64,000 bases of DNA from Labilibaculum sp. (GTDB lineage Bacteria > Bacteroidota > Bacteroidia > Bacteroidales > Marinifilaceae), in NCBI RefSeq assembly GCF_963664555.1, contig NZ_OY761461.1, positions 2,852,001 through 2,916,000 on the forward strand, given 5' to 3'. Positions 26,260 through 35,308 of the stretch are shown here, piece by piece. Under the pieces are notes generated by a model. The model made no database searches, was not told where the DNA came from, and saw only the letters and a list, made by a program, of their open reading frames with translations. How positions within the stretch are numbered: the first letter of the stretch is position 1; every line of letters starts with the position of its first letter. A program made the translations under genes and the position numbers.

Positions 26260-27630
26260 TTAGCTTATTTCAGAACTGTCAGGAGCGGTTCCCGATAATT
26301 TAATCTGATAAGGCCATTGCTCCTCCTTGCTGTCATCATCTGATGCTCCCCAGTTAAAAACAACCGGCCAATGTTCGGTGGGTGCTCCACTTACAACCAA
26401 CCATAAATATTCGGTATTTTCAGGTACCGTAAAGCACGCAGAACCGTTCGCAGATTTAAAAACATCTCCGTAAACACGGCTGCCATCTTTCTGCGAAGCA
26501 AGAAATCCGTAACGCCATCCGGCCTTATCCGTTTTAACGGAACGATAACCTTCGGCACCGGCAATTCCTTTGAACTTTACTTCAACTACCGTTCCGGCCC
26601 CGGGAACTGTCAACTTGATGCCATTGTATCCGTAATTCTGAGGGCAGTTCGATGCAGCAATCCGATACCAGCCACCATCAACTTTAGTAAAAAGTGTATG
26701 GTGCTGATTTGCATATTGCCTTGCCACTTTCTGAATCCTTTTTAAATCCCAGGTAATGAATCTTCGTGAAGCATCAAACATCTCATCATTAAACTGATCC
26801 TGAGTCAATGAATTCATCCTCTTATAGGTTGCAACAGGATCTTCACCGTTTTTGGTTGCACGGCACAAGTCTCCAAAAAACTCTTTTCCATGCTTATCCG
26901 ACCAATATTCCAATACGTATGGCGAATGATACATGTTTGCCGGATGTAAAAATGCATAATGAGTTCCTTTCAAGAAATCTACCAAATGATAATTTTCAAA
27001 AGTCATCCAATCGGGATACACCTGCCACAATAGATACTGTGCCGACATTTCCATAATTGGCCCGCCAGGGCCTGTTCCATTGTCGGCACTGGAAATGTAC
27101 TGAAAACTATGTCCCATTTCGTGAGCCAATGCCCCATATGGCATGCGGTTGATTCTGGTTGCAGGCGTCCATAAAACACCCACTTTATCCTCTTCTCCGC
27201 CGCCAAATGCAGTTCCCTCTTTGCCTCCGAATACAAACATGAGTAACTTGTATTTATCAGACAATGATTTCCCTTTCTGCACCATCCTGAGATCATTTAC
27301 ATAGTAGTTGTAAAATCTTTCACATTCCATAAGGGCTTCATTCGCATTAAAACGCTTTGTTTCATCAGCATTAGTCATCGGATTATCGCCAAATTCCTTA
27401 TCCCAGAAAAGGGCTATATTTGCTGATTGTACCATTCTTTTGTAACAATATTTACTGGTATCGCAGCTGAAGTCGTTACTATCCGGCACAAAATAAATTT
27501 TTGCAGGAAGGTATAATTCCTTTTCAACAGTAGTCTGGTTCGATTCCATATTGCTCTTGTTGGCACAGGATGCTGAGAATATGGCCAACAAAATGATTCC
27601 CGAAATCTTTATAAATTTTGAATGTATCAT
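26260..27630 (-). CDS. Lipoprotein with HEMGH zinc-protease motif, DUF6055-like
   Basis: 456 residues. A lipoprotein signal (IILLAIFSASCANK) places it at the outer membrane or periplasm. The metallopeptidase motif HEMGH is at 170-174 in LAHEMGHSFQY, within a region with GPIMEMSAQYLLWQVYP that resembles the DUF6055 family. The C-terminal third is beta-rich (about 330-440) and may bind carbohydrate or protein. The target is unknown. It follows the GH97 gene by about 100 bp in the same direction, so a joint role in nutrient capture is possible. Confidence 0.75.
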   Translation of the reverse strand: MIHSKFIKISGIILLAIFSASCANKSNMESNQTTVEKELYLPAKIYFVPDSNDFSCDTSKYCYKRMVQSANIALFWDKEFGDNPMTNADETKRFNANEALMECERFYNYYVNDLRMVQKGKSLSDKYKLLMFVFGGKEGTAFGGGEEDKVGVLWTPATRINRMPYGALAHEMGHSFQYISSADNGTGPGGPIMEMSAQYLLWQVYPDWMTFENYHLVDFLKGTHYAFLHPANMYHSPYVLEYWSDKHGKEFFGDLCRATKNGEDPVATYKRMNSLTQDQFNDEMFDASRRFITWDLKRIQKVARQYANQHHTLFTKVDGGWYRIAASNCPQNYGYNGIKLTVPGAGTVVEVKFKGIAGAEGYRSVKTDKAGWRYGFLASQKDGSRVYGDVFKSANGSACFTVPENTEYLWLVVSGAPTEHWPVVFNWGASDDDSKEEQWPYQIKLSGTAPDSSEIS

Positions 27631-27732
27631 GCTTATTAATTAATTCGTTGTGCAATAGATCGTTAGATTTTAGATGTGAGATATGAAACTAAACATCAAC
27701 ACACCTGCTATTAGATTGTTATGTTGGAATGC

Positions 27733-29670
27733 TTATTCTATTCGAGCCGCAAAGCCACCTCCTTTAACCATTTTCACAGTCAGTTTCGACTGATTATTTA
27801 CTGATTTTTCGATTCGTTGATAATCTTCGGCAAACCGGTTTGCATTCAAACCATCCTGCATAATAATTGCTTTTTTTTCGCCTGAAGAAAGAAATGATAA
27901 ATCAAGGGTGAATTCTCTTTCGGTCTCATTATCATTCATTGCTCCAATAAACCATTGATCTCCTTTTCGACGGGCAATCACAAGATATTCTCCGACTTTT
28001 GCTTCCAAAACTTTTAGCTCATCCCATGTATTGGGTACACTGGCTAAAAAATCTGTTGATTCCTGTTCTCTTTCGTAATTGGAAGGACTGTCGGCAAGCA
28101 TCTGAATTCCGCTTTCGTAGGCAATAAAAAGTGCCAGTTGATGGCAGCGTGTCCCCTGACTGCCCGGACGGTAAAAGTTGAATTTAAATTCTTTGGAGTT
28201 AAAATTACGCATCGCCCCCGGAGTAAAGTCCATCGGGCCGCATACCATTCTGGTAAACGGAAGTGTCAGCATGTGTTCGGGAGTTACGTTGGCTGACCAT
28301 TTGCAATGTTCATTTCCCTGAACCCCTTCGTAAGAAACCACGTTGGGATAGACCCGGTGCAATCCATTGGGTTTAAAGGCTCCGTGAAAATCAACCAACA
28401 ACTCATTTCGGGCAGCTTCTTTGGCCACTTTTTCGTAATAATTCACCATCCACTGATCGGCTCTGTCCATAAAATCAACCTTGATTCCGGCAATCCCCCA
28501 CTCTTTGTATTTTTCCAACACAAAAAACTGATTTTCAACAGCTCTCCAGCTGGCCCATAAAATCAATTTTACATTTTTTTCCTTCCCGTAACGAATCAGC
28601 TCAAACAGATCTAATTTGGGATTTGGTTTTGAAATATCTGTAGTCGATACCGACCATCCTTCATCCAGAATAACATATTCCAAACCGTTTCGGCCTGCAA
28701 AATCAATAAAATACTTGTAGGTATCCGTGTTTAAACCAGCTTCAAAATCAACGCCATACAAATTGGAAGCATTCCACCAATCCCAGGCTACTCTTCCGGG
28801 TTTGATCCAATCGGTATTTTCGAGCTTATTCTCCGGAGCCAGCAAATAAACCAAATTTGATTCCATAAGCTGTGCATCTTTTTCTGAGATCACCATCAAA
28901 CGCCAGGGAAAAGTCCTCTTGCCTGTTGTTCTGGCAATATAATCAGCACCTTTCACTATTTCGCTTCGGCGATCACCAACAAGCGTTGTTTCCAAAGGAT
29001 ATGGAGGGAAAACCGCACTTAGGGTATTTGTTCCTGTTTTTTTTAAGAACATATGAGGATAGTCTGAAACATCAGCTTCCGTCATCAACATTTTATATCC
29101 CTTTGAATGTTCAACCAAGAGCGGTAAAAAAGTATTTTTCGAAGCTGAGAAATCATTTAGTTTCACCTTTTGATAATCCGGCTCATAACTGCTGGCATAT
29201 CCATCCAATGGAGATGCCCACATTTTATAGTTTCCGGCAAATTCAATGTCTGCTGTCTCAATTACTTCAACATTTCCTTTGCGGTTTGTAACAAATCGGT
29301 AAGCCACTCCATCATCAAAAGCACGAAATTCAAGGCTTAAATTGTTTTTAAAATCCAGGCTTAATTGATTGTAATTATTTCTGATACTACTTTCTTTTAA
29401 AGCAACCACAGGGGTTTCCAGCTTATCCTGATTAGTGTATGATGTTTTCTTAAGCTTTGCATTTTTACATAAATCTATATCATTAAAAGATAAACCGATA
29501 TCTGATCGTTCAACAAATATCTGATCGTTCAACGAAACAGAATAATGAATGCCATTGGAAACATCAACATTTACAATTATTTTTCCATTGGGGGACTTTA
29601 GTTTGTGTTGTGCACTAAGAAAGGTGTAGCTTCCAAGAAATAAACACAATACAATAATTAGTTTTTTCAT
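27733..29670 (-). CDS. Glycoside hydrolase family 97 (alpha-glucosidase/galactosidase)
   Basis: 645 residues with a signal peptide (KKLIIVLCLFLGSYTFLSAQ). It has the GH97 layout: N-terminal beta-sandwich (about 25-280), a TIM-barrel starting around WDWWNASNLYGVDFEAG and EYVILDEGWS, and a C-terminal beta-sheet domain. Further markers are AGIKVDFMDRADQWMVNYYE and NEHCKWSANVTPEHMLTLPF. GH97 enzymes such as SusB release glucose from starch oligomers, while others act on alpha-galactosides. No SusC/D pair is in the window. A short leader reading frame ends 4 nt before the start. Confidence 0.95.
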   Translation of the reverse strand: MKKLIIVLCLFLGSYTFLSAQHKLKSPNGKIIVNVDVSNGIHYSVSLNDQIFVERSDIGLSFNDIDLCKNAKLKKTSYTNQDKLETPVVALKESSIRNNYNQLSLDFKNNLSLEFRAFDDGVAYRFVTNRKGNVEVIETADIEFAGNYKMWASPLDGYASSYEPDYQKVKLNDFSASKNTFLPLLVEHSKGYKMLMTEADVSDYPHMFLKKTGTNTLSAVFPPYPLETTLVGDRRSEIVKGADYIARTTGKRTFPWRLMVISEKDAQLMESNLVYLLAPENKLENTDWIKPGRVAWDWWNASNLYGVDFEAGLNTDTYKYFIDFAGRNGLEYVILDEGWSVSTTDISKPNPKLDLFELIRYGKEKNVKLILWASWRAVENQFFVLEKYKEWGIAGIKVDFMDRADQWMVNYYEKVAKEAARNELLVDFHGAFKPNGLHRVYPNVVSYEGVQGNEHCKWSANVTPEHMLTLPFTRMVCGPMDFTPGAMRNFNSKEFKFNFYRPGSQGTRCHQLALFIAYESGIQMLADSPSNYEREQESTDFLASVPNTWDELKVLEAKVGEYLVIARRKGDQWFIGAMNDNETEREFTLDLSFLSSGEKKAIIMQDGLNANRFAEDYQRIEKSVNNQSKLTVKMVKGGGFAARIE

Positions 29671-29674
29671 CTGT

Positions 29675-29758
29675 TTATAATTTAAAGTTTTTGTCAGATG
29701 GAACTCTCAAATTACACTCATGCACATGTGTGTAATAATTTTTGCATGGTCGTTTCAT
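29675..29758 (-). CDS. Short leader reading frame before GH97 gene
   Basis: A 27-codon frame starts at 29758 and stops 4 nt before the GH97 ATG, suggesting coupled translation. Its product (MKRPCKNYYT, then CNLRVPSDKNFKL) shares spacing and residues with a leader frame at 43699-43770 upstream of a different gene. The sequence before both starts (AATTATAAACAG-like) also matches. It may be a real peptide, a regulatory uORF or a copy of a repeat element. Confidence 0.45.
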   Translation of the reverse strand: MKRPCKNYYTHVHECNLRVPSDKNFKL

Positions 29759-29819
29759 CTGTTTGGATTAGTATACCCAAAGTTGCATATTTAACACATA
29801 ATAACACCAATACATATGT

Positions 29820-29846
29820 AAAAAAAAGATGCACGTATGTGCATCT
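29820..29846 (-). terminator. Terminator of the glycyl-radical activase gene
   Basis: On the minus strand GATGCAC, a 4-nt loop and GTGCATC are followed by a T run, 33 bp after the stop at 29879. Confidence 0.85.
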
Positions 29847-29878
29847 TCTGTTTCATTGAATGTTGTAGTAAATTACGA

Positions 29879-30787
29879 TTAGCCACCAACAGTGGCACTT
29901 ATGCCTTTTTCGGCGAAAATGGATTGAGCTAATTGTACCATTTCATCTGAGGGAGTTGCCAATTCCTCAGCTTTGTATGCCGAACCCAGTTTTTGATGTT
30001 TTCCCTTTGCTATATCATGATAAAGCAACAGGTTCACTTCTTTTCGTTCCCATGGGATTGACGATAGAAACGCCGCTTCATTTCTCAGAGTTTGTTCGTC
30101 AGCGTTCACCCCATCGATAAAGGGGATGCGAATGATAAAATCTTTACCTGTTTCTGCCAACCGCTTTATATTTTTAAGAATTTGCTCATTGGGAACTCCC
30201 GTATATTTTTGGTGCACTTCAGAATCCCAGGCTTTCAAATCAACCAAAAATAATTCAGTTCGTTTGGCCACATCAAGAACAACATCCGTATTCGCAAATA
30301 ATGTAGTATCCACTACCCGATGAATGTCCTTTTTACCACATTGATCGAGAAGTTCAATCAGTTTTTGAAAATGCATCAAGGGTTCTCCGCCTGAAAAAGT
30401 CACTCCACCTTGGGAATGATCAAAGAAAATGGTCTCCCTTTCAATAATTTTCATCAAATCAGCCGTACTGTATTCACGCCCCGACATTTCAATGGCCTTT
30501 GTTGGACAAACCTCAGCACACTTTCCACAAAGATTACACAATTCAACATCTGTTTCAATCCCATTTCTGGTTAAAGTCAGCGCATTATTCGGACAAACCT
30601 CTGTACATTTTACAGCTCCGATACATTTCGAAGCTGTGTACATTTTCTGCGCGTAATCCAAAATACTTTCCGGATTATGACACCAAACGCAGGACAAAGG
30701 GCAGCCTTTAAAGAAAATAGTTACCCGAATGCCGGGCCCATCATTAATAGCGTATCTTTTAATATCGAAAATCAGTCCTTTTCCCAT
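29879..30787 (-). CDS. Glycyl-radical enzyme activating protein (radical SAM plus 2x[4Fe-4S])
   Basis: 302 residues. Radical SAM motif CPLSCVWC (Cys29, Cys33, Cys36) is followed by a ferredoxin-like insert with two cluster motifs, CIGAVKCTEVCP and CNLCGKCAEVCP. It then has the SAM-binding GGEP (TFSGGEPLM). The insert is typical of activases for glycyl-radical enzymes other than PFL, such as HypE, CutD and GrdE-type activases. It lies 10 bp downstream of its partner gene. Confidence 0.95.
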   Translation of the reverse strand: MGKGLIFDIKRYAINDGPGIRVTIFFKGCPLSCVWCHNPESILDYAQKMYTASKCIGAVKCTEVCPNNALTLTRNGIETDVELCNLCGKCAEVCPTKAIEMSGREYSTADLMKIIERETIFFDHSQGGVTFSGGEPLMHFQKLIELLDQCGKKDIHRVVDTTLFANTDVVLDVAKRTELFLVDLKAWDSEVHQKYTGVPNEQILKNIKRLAETGKDFIIRIPFIDGVNADEQTLRNEAAFLSSIPWERKEVNLLLYHDIAKGKHQKLGSAYKAEELATPSDEMVQLAQSIFAEKGISATVGG

Positions 30788-30797
30788 TTAAAAAGAT

Positions 30798-33251
30798 TTA
30801 AAACGATTCATTTTCAGTACGATCAATCACTTCCTGCTGTAAATCGGCATTCATATCGTTAAAATAATCGCTGTAACCGGCCATACGTACCAACAAGTCT
30901 TTGTAATCTTCCGGACAAGCCTGAGCCGCCAGCAAAGTTGCTGAATCAACAATATTAAATTGAATGTGATGACCACCCAATGAAAAGTAGCTCCGGATCA
31001 GCTTGCTCAGCTTATTAATGTCTTCATCCCTTTTCAGTAAACTTGGAAGAAAACGCTGATTCAATAAAGTTCCACCCGATTTGGTCTGATCAATTTTTGT
31101 CAGGGAACGAATCACTGCTGAAGGACCGTTTACATCGCTGCCATGCGAAGGAGAAGTTCCATCGGAAATGGATTTCCCGGCCAAACGTCCGTTAGGAGTA
31201 GCTCCCATTACTTTGCCAAAATACACATGACAGGTCGTCGAAAGCATGTTCAGATGATAAGTTTCTCCTTTAGTATTGGGTTTCCCATCAATGGCTTCCA
31301 GTAAATCGTTGTAAACACGCACTGCAATGCTATCGGCGTATTCATCGTCATTTCCAAAAAAAGGTGTTTTATTGAGTATTGTCTGACGAAGAATTTCTTC
31401 CCCTTCGAAATTTTTAGCCACAGCCTCTATGATTGCATCCATTGTAAAATTTTTCGACTCAAACACGTGTTTTTTCAGTGTTGCCAAACTATCGGTAATG
31501 GTTCCCAAACCTGTACATTGAATATAGTTTGTGTTGTATCGTGGTCCGGCATTGTAATAATCGCGGCCTCTGGCAATGCAATCGTCGGTTAATACCGATA
31601 AAAGTGGTGCCGGTGCATATTTGGCAAACATCCGGTCGATATAATTACTTACCCTGACCTTCTGATCCACCACAAAATTCAGCTGTTTCAGAAATGCTTC
31701 GTACAATTCTTCAAAGTTTTTAAAATTGCGGGGATCGCCGGTTTGAATTCCAGCCATTTTACCGGTTACGGGATTAATACCATTATTTAAGCTTACCTCT
31801 AAAATCTTTGGAACATTCAGATAACCGGTTAAAACATAGGCTTCTTTCCCAAAAGCTCCGACTTCGATACAACCGCTGCAACCGCCTTCGCGCGCATCTT
31901 CCAATGACTTTCCCTGACGAAGCAATTCCATGATGTACACATCGGGATTGAAAACGGAAGGATAACCGTGTCCCTGACGAATCACCTTACAACCCTCTTT
32001 TAAAAAACGATCAGGAGTACGTGTACTAACATGAATGGAACTTCCCGGCTGCAGAATATGCAGGTCTTCAATAATCTCCAGCATCAGATAAGAAACCCCG
32101 CTAACACCATCGGAACCGTCTCTGCGGACTCCTCCAATATTGATGTTCGTAAAATCGTTATAGGTGCCGCTTTCGCGTGCTGTAATTCCCACTTTGGGCG
32201 GTGCAGGATGATTGTTTACTTTAATCCAGAAACAACTCAATAATTCCTTTGCCTCCTCACGGGATAAGTCTCCGGCTTCCGTTTCCCTGTTGTAGAAAGG
32301 TTCCAGATGCTGATCAAAATGCCCGGGATTCATGGCATCCCATCCATTCAGCTCGGTGATGGTTCCAAGATGCATGAACCAATACATTTGTATGGCTTCG
32401 TGAAAATTCCGGGGTGCATGAGCCGGTACCCACCGACAGACTGCCGCAATATTGTTCAGCTCGGCAAGTCTTTTGGCATCTTTTTCTGTTTTTGCCTGTT
32501 CTTCGGCTAAATCGGCATGGCGTTCTGCAAACAGAATCGCAGCATCACAGGAAACGGCCATGGCTTTCAGTTCTTCCAGCTTGTCAGTGGCCTCCTCATC
32601 ATTCATAAAATCCAACCGCTCGATGTGGGCCTGAATGTCTTTTTTAAAATCAAGCAATCCTTTTTGGTAAATCTTGCCATCTAAAGTGGTGTGGCCAGGA
32701 GCACGCTGTTCCATAAATTCGGTAAACAAACCTGCTTCGTAAGCCGCACTCCACTCTTGGGGTACGTAGTTAAAAATGCGTTCGCGCATGGTGCGGCCTT
32801 CCCAGTATGGAATTACCTCACGAGCATAAGTGTCAATATCTTCCTTCGATATGGTATAGCGCTGCAAGTCACGGGTATTCAATACATTTAAATCGTCAAC
32901 ACTATGGCAGGTCAACTCAGGAAAAGTAGGTACACATTTTGGAGATGGGCCACGTTCTCCTACGATCAATTCCCCTTCACCCAAATAAATTGTTTTCTTT
33001 TTACAAATTTCCATGAAGGTCAATGCCCGCATCATGGGAATGGAATACTTCCCATTGTTTTCTTTGTAAAAAGCGGTTTCGATCAAAGCTCTTTCGATAT
33101 CAAGCGATGGCTCTGTATCAACACTTATTTTGCGTAAATTTTGAATGCGTTCGCTCATGCCTGCATGAGAATCAGAAGAATGAGCATTGCTAAAATTGCT
33201 TTCTGAACGAGGCGCACGCTCAGGAGTTTTATGTAGATTATTTGAATTCAT
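30798..33251 (-). CDS. hypD: Glycyl-radical enzyme, trans-4-hydroxy-L-proline dehydratase-like
   Basis: 817 residues. The active-site Cys461 and general-base Glu463 are in GCSGCIEVGAFGKEAYVLTG, and the glycyl-radical Gly792 is in RMAGYSDYF. Several stretches read like HypD as I recall it: FTEFMEQRAPGHT, QMYWFMHLGTITELN, NHPAPPKVGITA and TGYLNVPKILE. HypD dehydrates 4-hydroxyproline to pyrroline-5-carboxylate, which proC then reduces; no proC is nearby. A related PFL-like or other dehydratase activity remains possible. The N-terminal 30 residues are Ser/Arg-rich and longer than usual, so the true start could be Met33 (SERIQNLRKI). Confidence 0.75.
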   Translation of the reverse strand: MNSNNLHKTPERAPRSESNFSNAHSSDSHAGMSERIQNLRKISVDTEPSLDIERALIETAFYKENNGKYSIPMMRALTFMEICKKKTIYLGEGELIVGERGPSPKCVPTFPELTCHSVDDLNVLNTRDLQRYTISKEDIDTYAREVIPYWEGRTMRERIFNYVPQEWSAAYEAGLFTEFMEQRAPGHTTLDGKIYQKGLLDFKKDIQAHIERLDFMNDEEATDKLEELKAMAVSCDAAILFAERHADLAEEQAKTEKDAKRLAELNNIAAVCRWVPAHAPRNFHEAIQMYWFMHLGTITELNGWDAMNPGHFDQHLEPFYNRETEAGDLSREEAKELLSCFWIKVNNHPAPPKVGITARESGTYNDFTNINIGGVRRDGSDGVSGVSYLMLEIIEDLHILQPGSSIHVSTRTPDRFLKEGCKVIRQGHGYPSVFNPDVYIMELLRQGKSLEDAREGGCSGCIEVGAFGKEAYVLTGYLNVPKILEVSLNNGINPVTGKMAGIQTGDPRNFKNFEELYEAFLKQLNFVVDQKVRVSNYIDRMFAKYAPAPLLSVLTDDCIARGRDYYNAGPRYNTNYIQCTGLGTITDSLATLKKHVFESKNFTMDAIIEAVAKNFEGEEILRQTILNKTPFFGNDDEYADSIAVRVYNDLLEAIDGKPNTKGETYHLNMLSTTCHVYFGKVMGATPNGRLAGKSISDGTSPSHGSDVNGPSAVIRSLTKIDQTKSGGTLLNQRFLPSLLKRDEDINKLSKLIRSYFSLGGHHIQFNIVDSATLLAAQACPEDYKDLLVRMAGYSDYFNDMNADLQQEVIDRTENESF

Positions 33252-33916
33252 TTGTTATTAATTTTTGGGTTCAAAAACTAAAGTTGGGTATCTAATGCAT
33301 CTTTATCCGCGAACCAATCCGCAAATAAAAAAGTGTAAATGTAGTGTGTGAGGAATCTGCCTGTTCCGGATATGGAAACAAGTGATATCGATTAAATTGT
33401 CCGATCGTAGTACATCAGGCAATTGAATAGACGACGATATGAATGTGTTAAAGCTTGCAGAATAATCATTTGGTCTATTTTCTAAAACCAAAAGTAGGAA
33501 TTTTTTAGAGTAAAAGATTCACTTTCCCCTTAATTTTTAATGCTTAACAAGTATTATTCAACATATACCGCAAGACATCAGCTGCTGAAAGTTTTAACCC
33601 GACTGCTCCCGATTCTAAAGTAAGCAATCACTGTCTGTTTGATTAGGGGCTTTCACAAAATTGCTCTTCCTTTCTGGGAGCAAAAAAACATCAGGAAACA
33701 AACTGTTAAGAATGAGGAACAATATCATGCCTGCTTTATCTTTTCACCCCTAAATTTCCCAAAAAGAACTTTGCAGCAGCATGCATAAAAATAGCCCCGC
33801 CAAACGGCGGATTGGGAGAGATTCAAGAATAAATCACTCCTATTGCTTTTTGCAGATTCAGAAAAGCAGAACGATCCATTTGTCGCCTGACTTTGTAATT
33901 CCGCCCTGTTTTTATC

Positions 33917-34144
33917 TTAAAATGTACTGAAAATAGCTTCATACTCTTTGAAACGATGCTCCCGTATGGGTCTGATTTTGGGCTCGGTAGAAAAGTAAAG
34001 CAGCAAACATGGAGAAATATTTTTGTATTTCGCTACATATTCATAACGTTCCAATTCCTTGTTCTTAATGCGTTGTTTTATTTTGTTGTGATAAGGATAC
34101 ATCGGCTCAATTTTACGGTTTTTCAGGTCGAAGATACAATTCAC
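33917..34144 (-). pseudogene. Possible gene remnant, unrecognised
   Basis: From GTG 34144 a 75-residue frame reads VNCIFDLKNRKIEPMYPYHN and ends REHRFKEYEAIFSTF. It looks protein-like (charged and aromatic residues balanced). The frame continues upstream in a protein-like way (GIVVLLPP) without a start codon before a stop, so it is probably the 3' end of a decayed gene or a gene using a rare start. No family is recognised. Confidence 0.35.
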
Positions 34145-34216
34145 CGGCGGTAAAAGAACAACGATTCCCGCTCTTTTTAAACCGCTTCATTAAAATAGAC
34201 ATTTGGTTTTTATTAA

Positions 34217-34256
34217 TAAAAAAAAAGACCATTTCTGTGATAATGACCTTTTTCGG
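34217..34256 (-). terminator. Hairpin terminator of the YkgJ-like gene
   Basis: On the minus strand AAAGGTCATT and AATGGTCTTT pair over 10 bp, including two G-U pairs, and are followed by a T run. It lies 45 bp after the stop at 34300. Confidence 0.6.
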
Positions 34257-34299
34257 TTACTTTATATATGGTATCAAACCAGGTCTTTTGCCACAGATA

Positions 34300-35160
34300 C
34301 TATTCCTGAGCACCGTGATTCTTTGCAATACCGATCCAATGTTCAGCAAGAATCTTTGGATCAGCACCTATACCACGGGCAAAATGCAATGCAACGCCCA
34401 TCATTAGGACAGAAGCTTCATGTAATTCCTGATTTGTTTGCAGGGTTCCAAATTGTTTCTGCGCTTTTAATTGAAGTAAATCATTGTGTTTTTGAGTAAA
34501 TGCAATCGGATCCTCATCAGAAATTTCAGGAATCATCAAACAATCAATCCACTCCTGTCCTATTCTTTCTGCTAATACTTCCGGAAGCTCATTGCCCATT
34601 TTTCTCCATAACGGCAATGTTTCCTTATCGCCGGATTCAGCCAGTCCAGTATCAAGAAGCAGTTCAAATGCAATATCAGCTATATTTTGCATTATTTCTA
34701 AATATTGATCCTGAGCCTTTTCGAATTGATCCGTTATCTGTCCGTTAAGATATTCCCCAACACTCATTTGAGGTAAATTGATAACTTCAGGACATTTTTC
34801 CAAACAAGGAAATTTATCTCCCTGAAACATATAGTGAACTTCATTATTTTGTATTTGACGACCTAGTGGATATAACCGACAAGCCAGCGGACGTCCCAGA
34901 TGAACACTGCATCCAAAATCATCGACATATTGAGAGCAGGCCTGCTTCTCTCCCCATGCTGCTTTTCCGTTGAAGTGCAAACGAATTCCGCCGAACTCAC
35001 AGTAAAGATCCCGAAATTCCCTTGGTGCAATTTTTTTTTCTCTGGCCAAACACATCAACTCCCATGGATTAAGCAACACTTGGTTGCCATGGCAGCAAGC
35101 TCCGATCCGGGCGCAGGTGAGAGGCAATATATTTTGAATACTCAGTTTATTTGTTTGCAT
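34300..35160 (-). CDS. YkgJ-family cysteine cluster protein
   Basis: 286 residues with the Cys pattern of the zinc/iron-chelating CxCxCC family. It starts with LTCARIGACCHGN (about 13-25), then ACSQYVDDFGCSVHLGRPLACRLYP (about 75-100) and FPCLEKCP (about 118-125). Eight or so ordered cysteines suggest a bound metal or Fe-S cluster. Proteins of this type often have unclear roles. The C-terminal 150 residues are helical and unrecognised. Monocistronic. Confidence 0.85.
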   Translation of the reverse strand: MQTNKLSIQNILPLTCARIGACCHGNQVLLNPWELMCLAREKKIAPREFRDLYCEFGGIRLHFNGKAAWGEKQACSQYVDDFGCSVHLGRPLACRLYPLGRQIQNNEVHYMFQGDKFPCLEKCPEVINLPQMSVGEYLNGQITDQFEKAQDQYLEIMQNIADIAFELLLDTGLAESGDKETLPLWRKMGNELPEVLAERIGQEWIDCLMIPEISDEDPIAFTQKHNDLLQLKAQKQFGTLQTNQELHEASVLMMGVALHFARGIGADPKILAEHWIGIAKNHGAQE

Positions 35161-35308
35161 TATTGTTGATTCTTTTTTGATATTACACTTAAAAACAACT
35201 CCGTGATTAATCGGCGTCCAAATTGTTAAAACAGGATTTTAAAATCACAAATATATCAAATCCACTAAGATGATATTTGTCTGTCTGTAATCACATCAGT
35301 TGAAATAT

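Larger units (their letters stand above)
33303..34299. other. Gene-poor stretch with a possible gene remnant
   Basis: About 1 kb AT-rich DNA. The only coding-like part is 33917-34144 on the minus strand (listed separately). No repeats were recognised. Confidence 0.5.
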
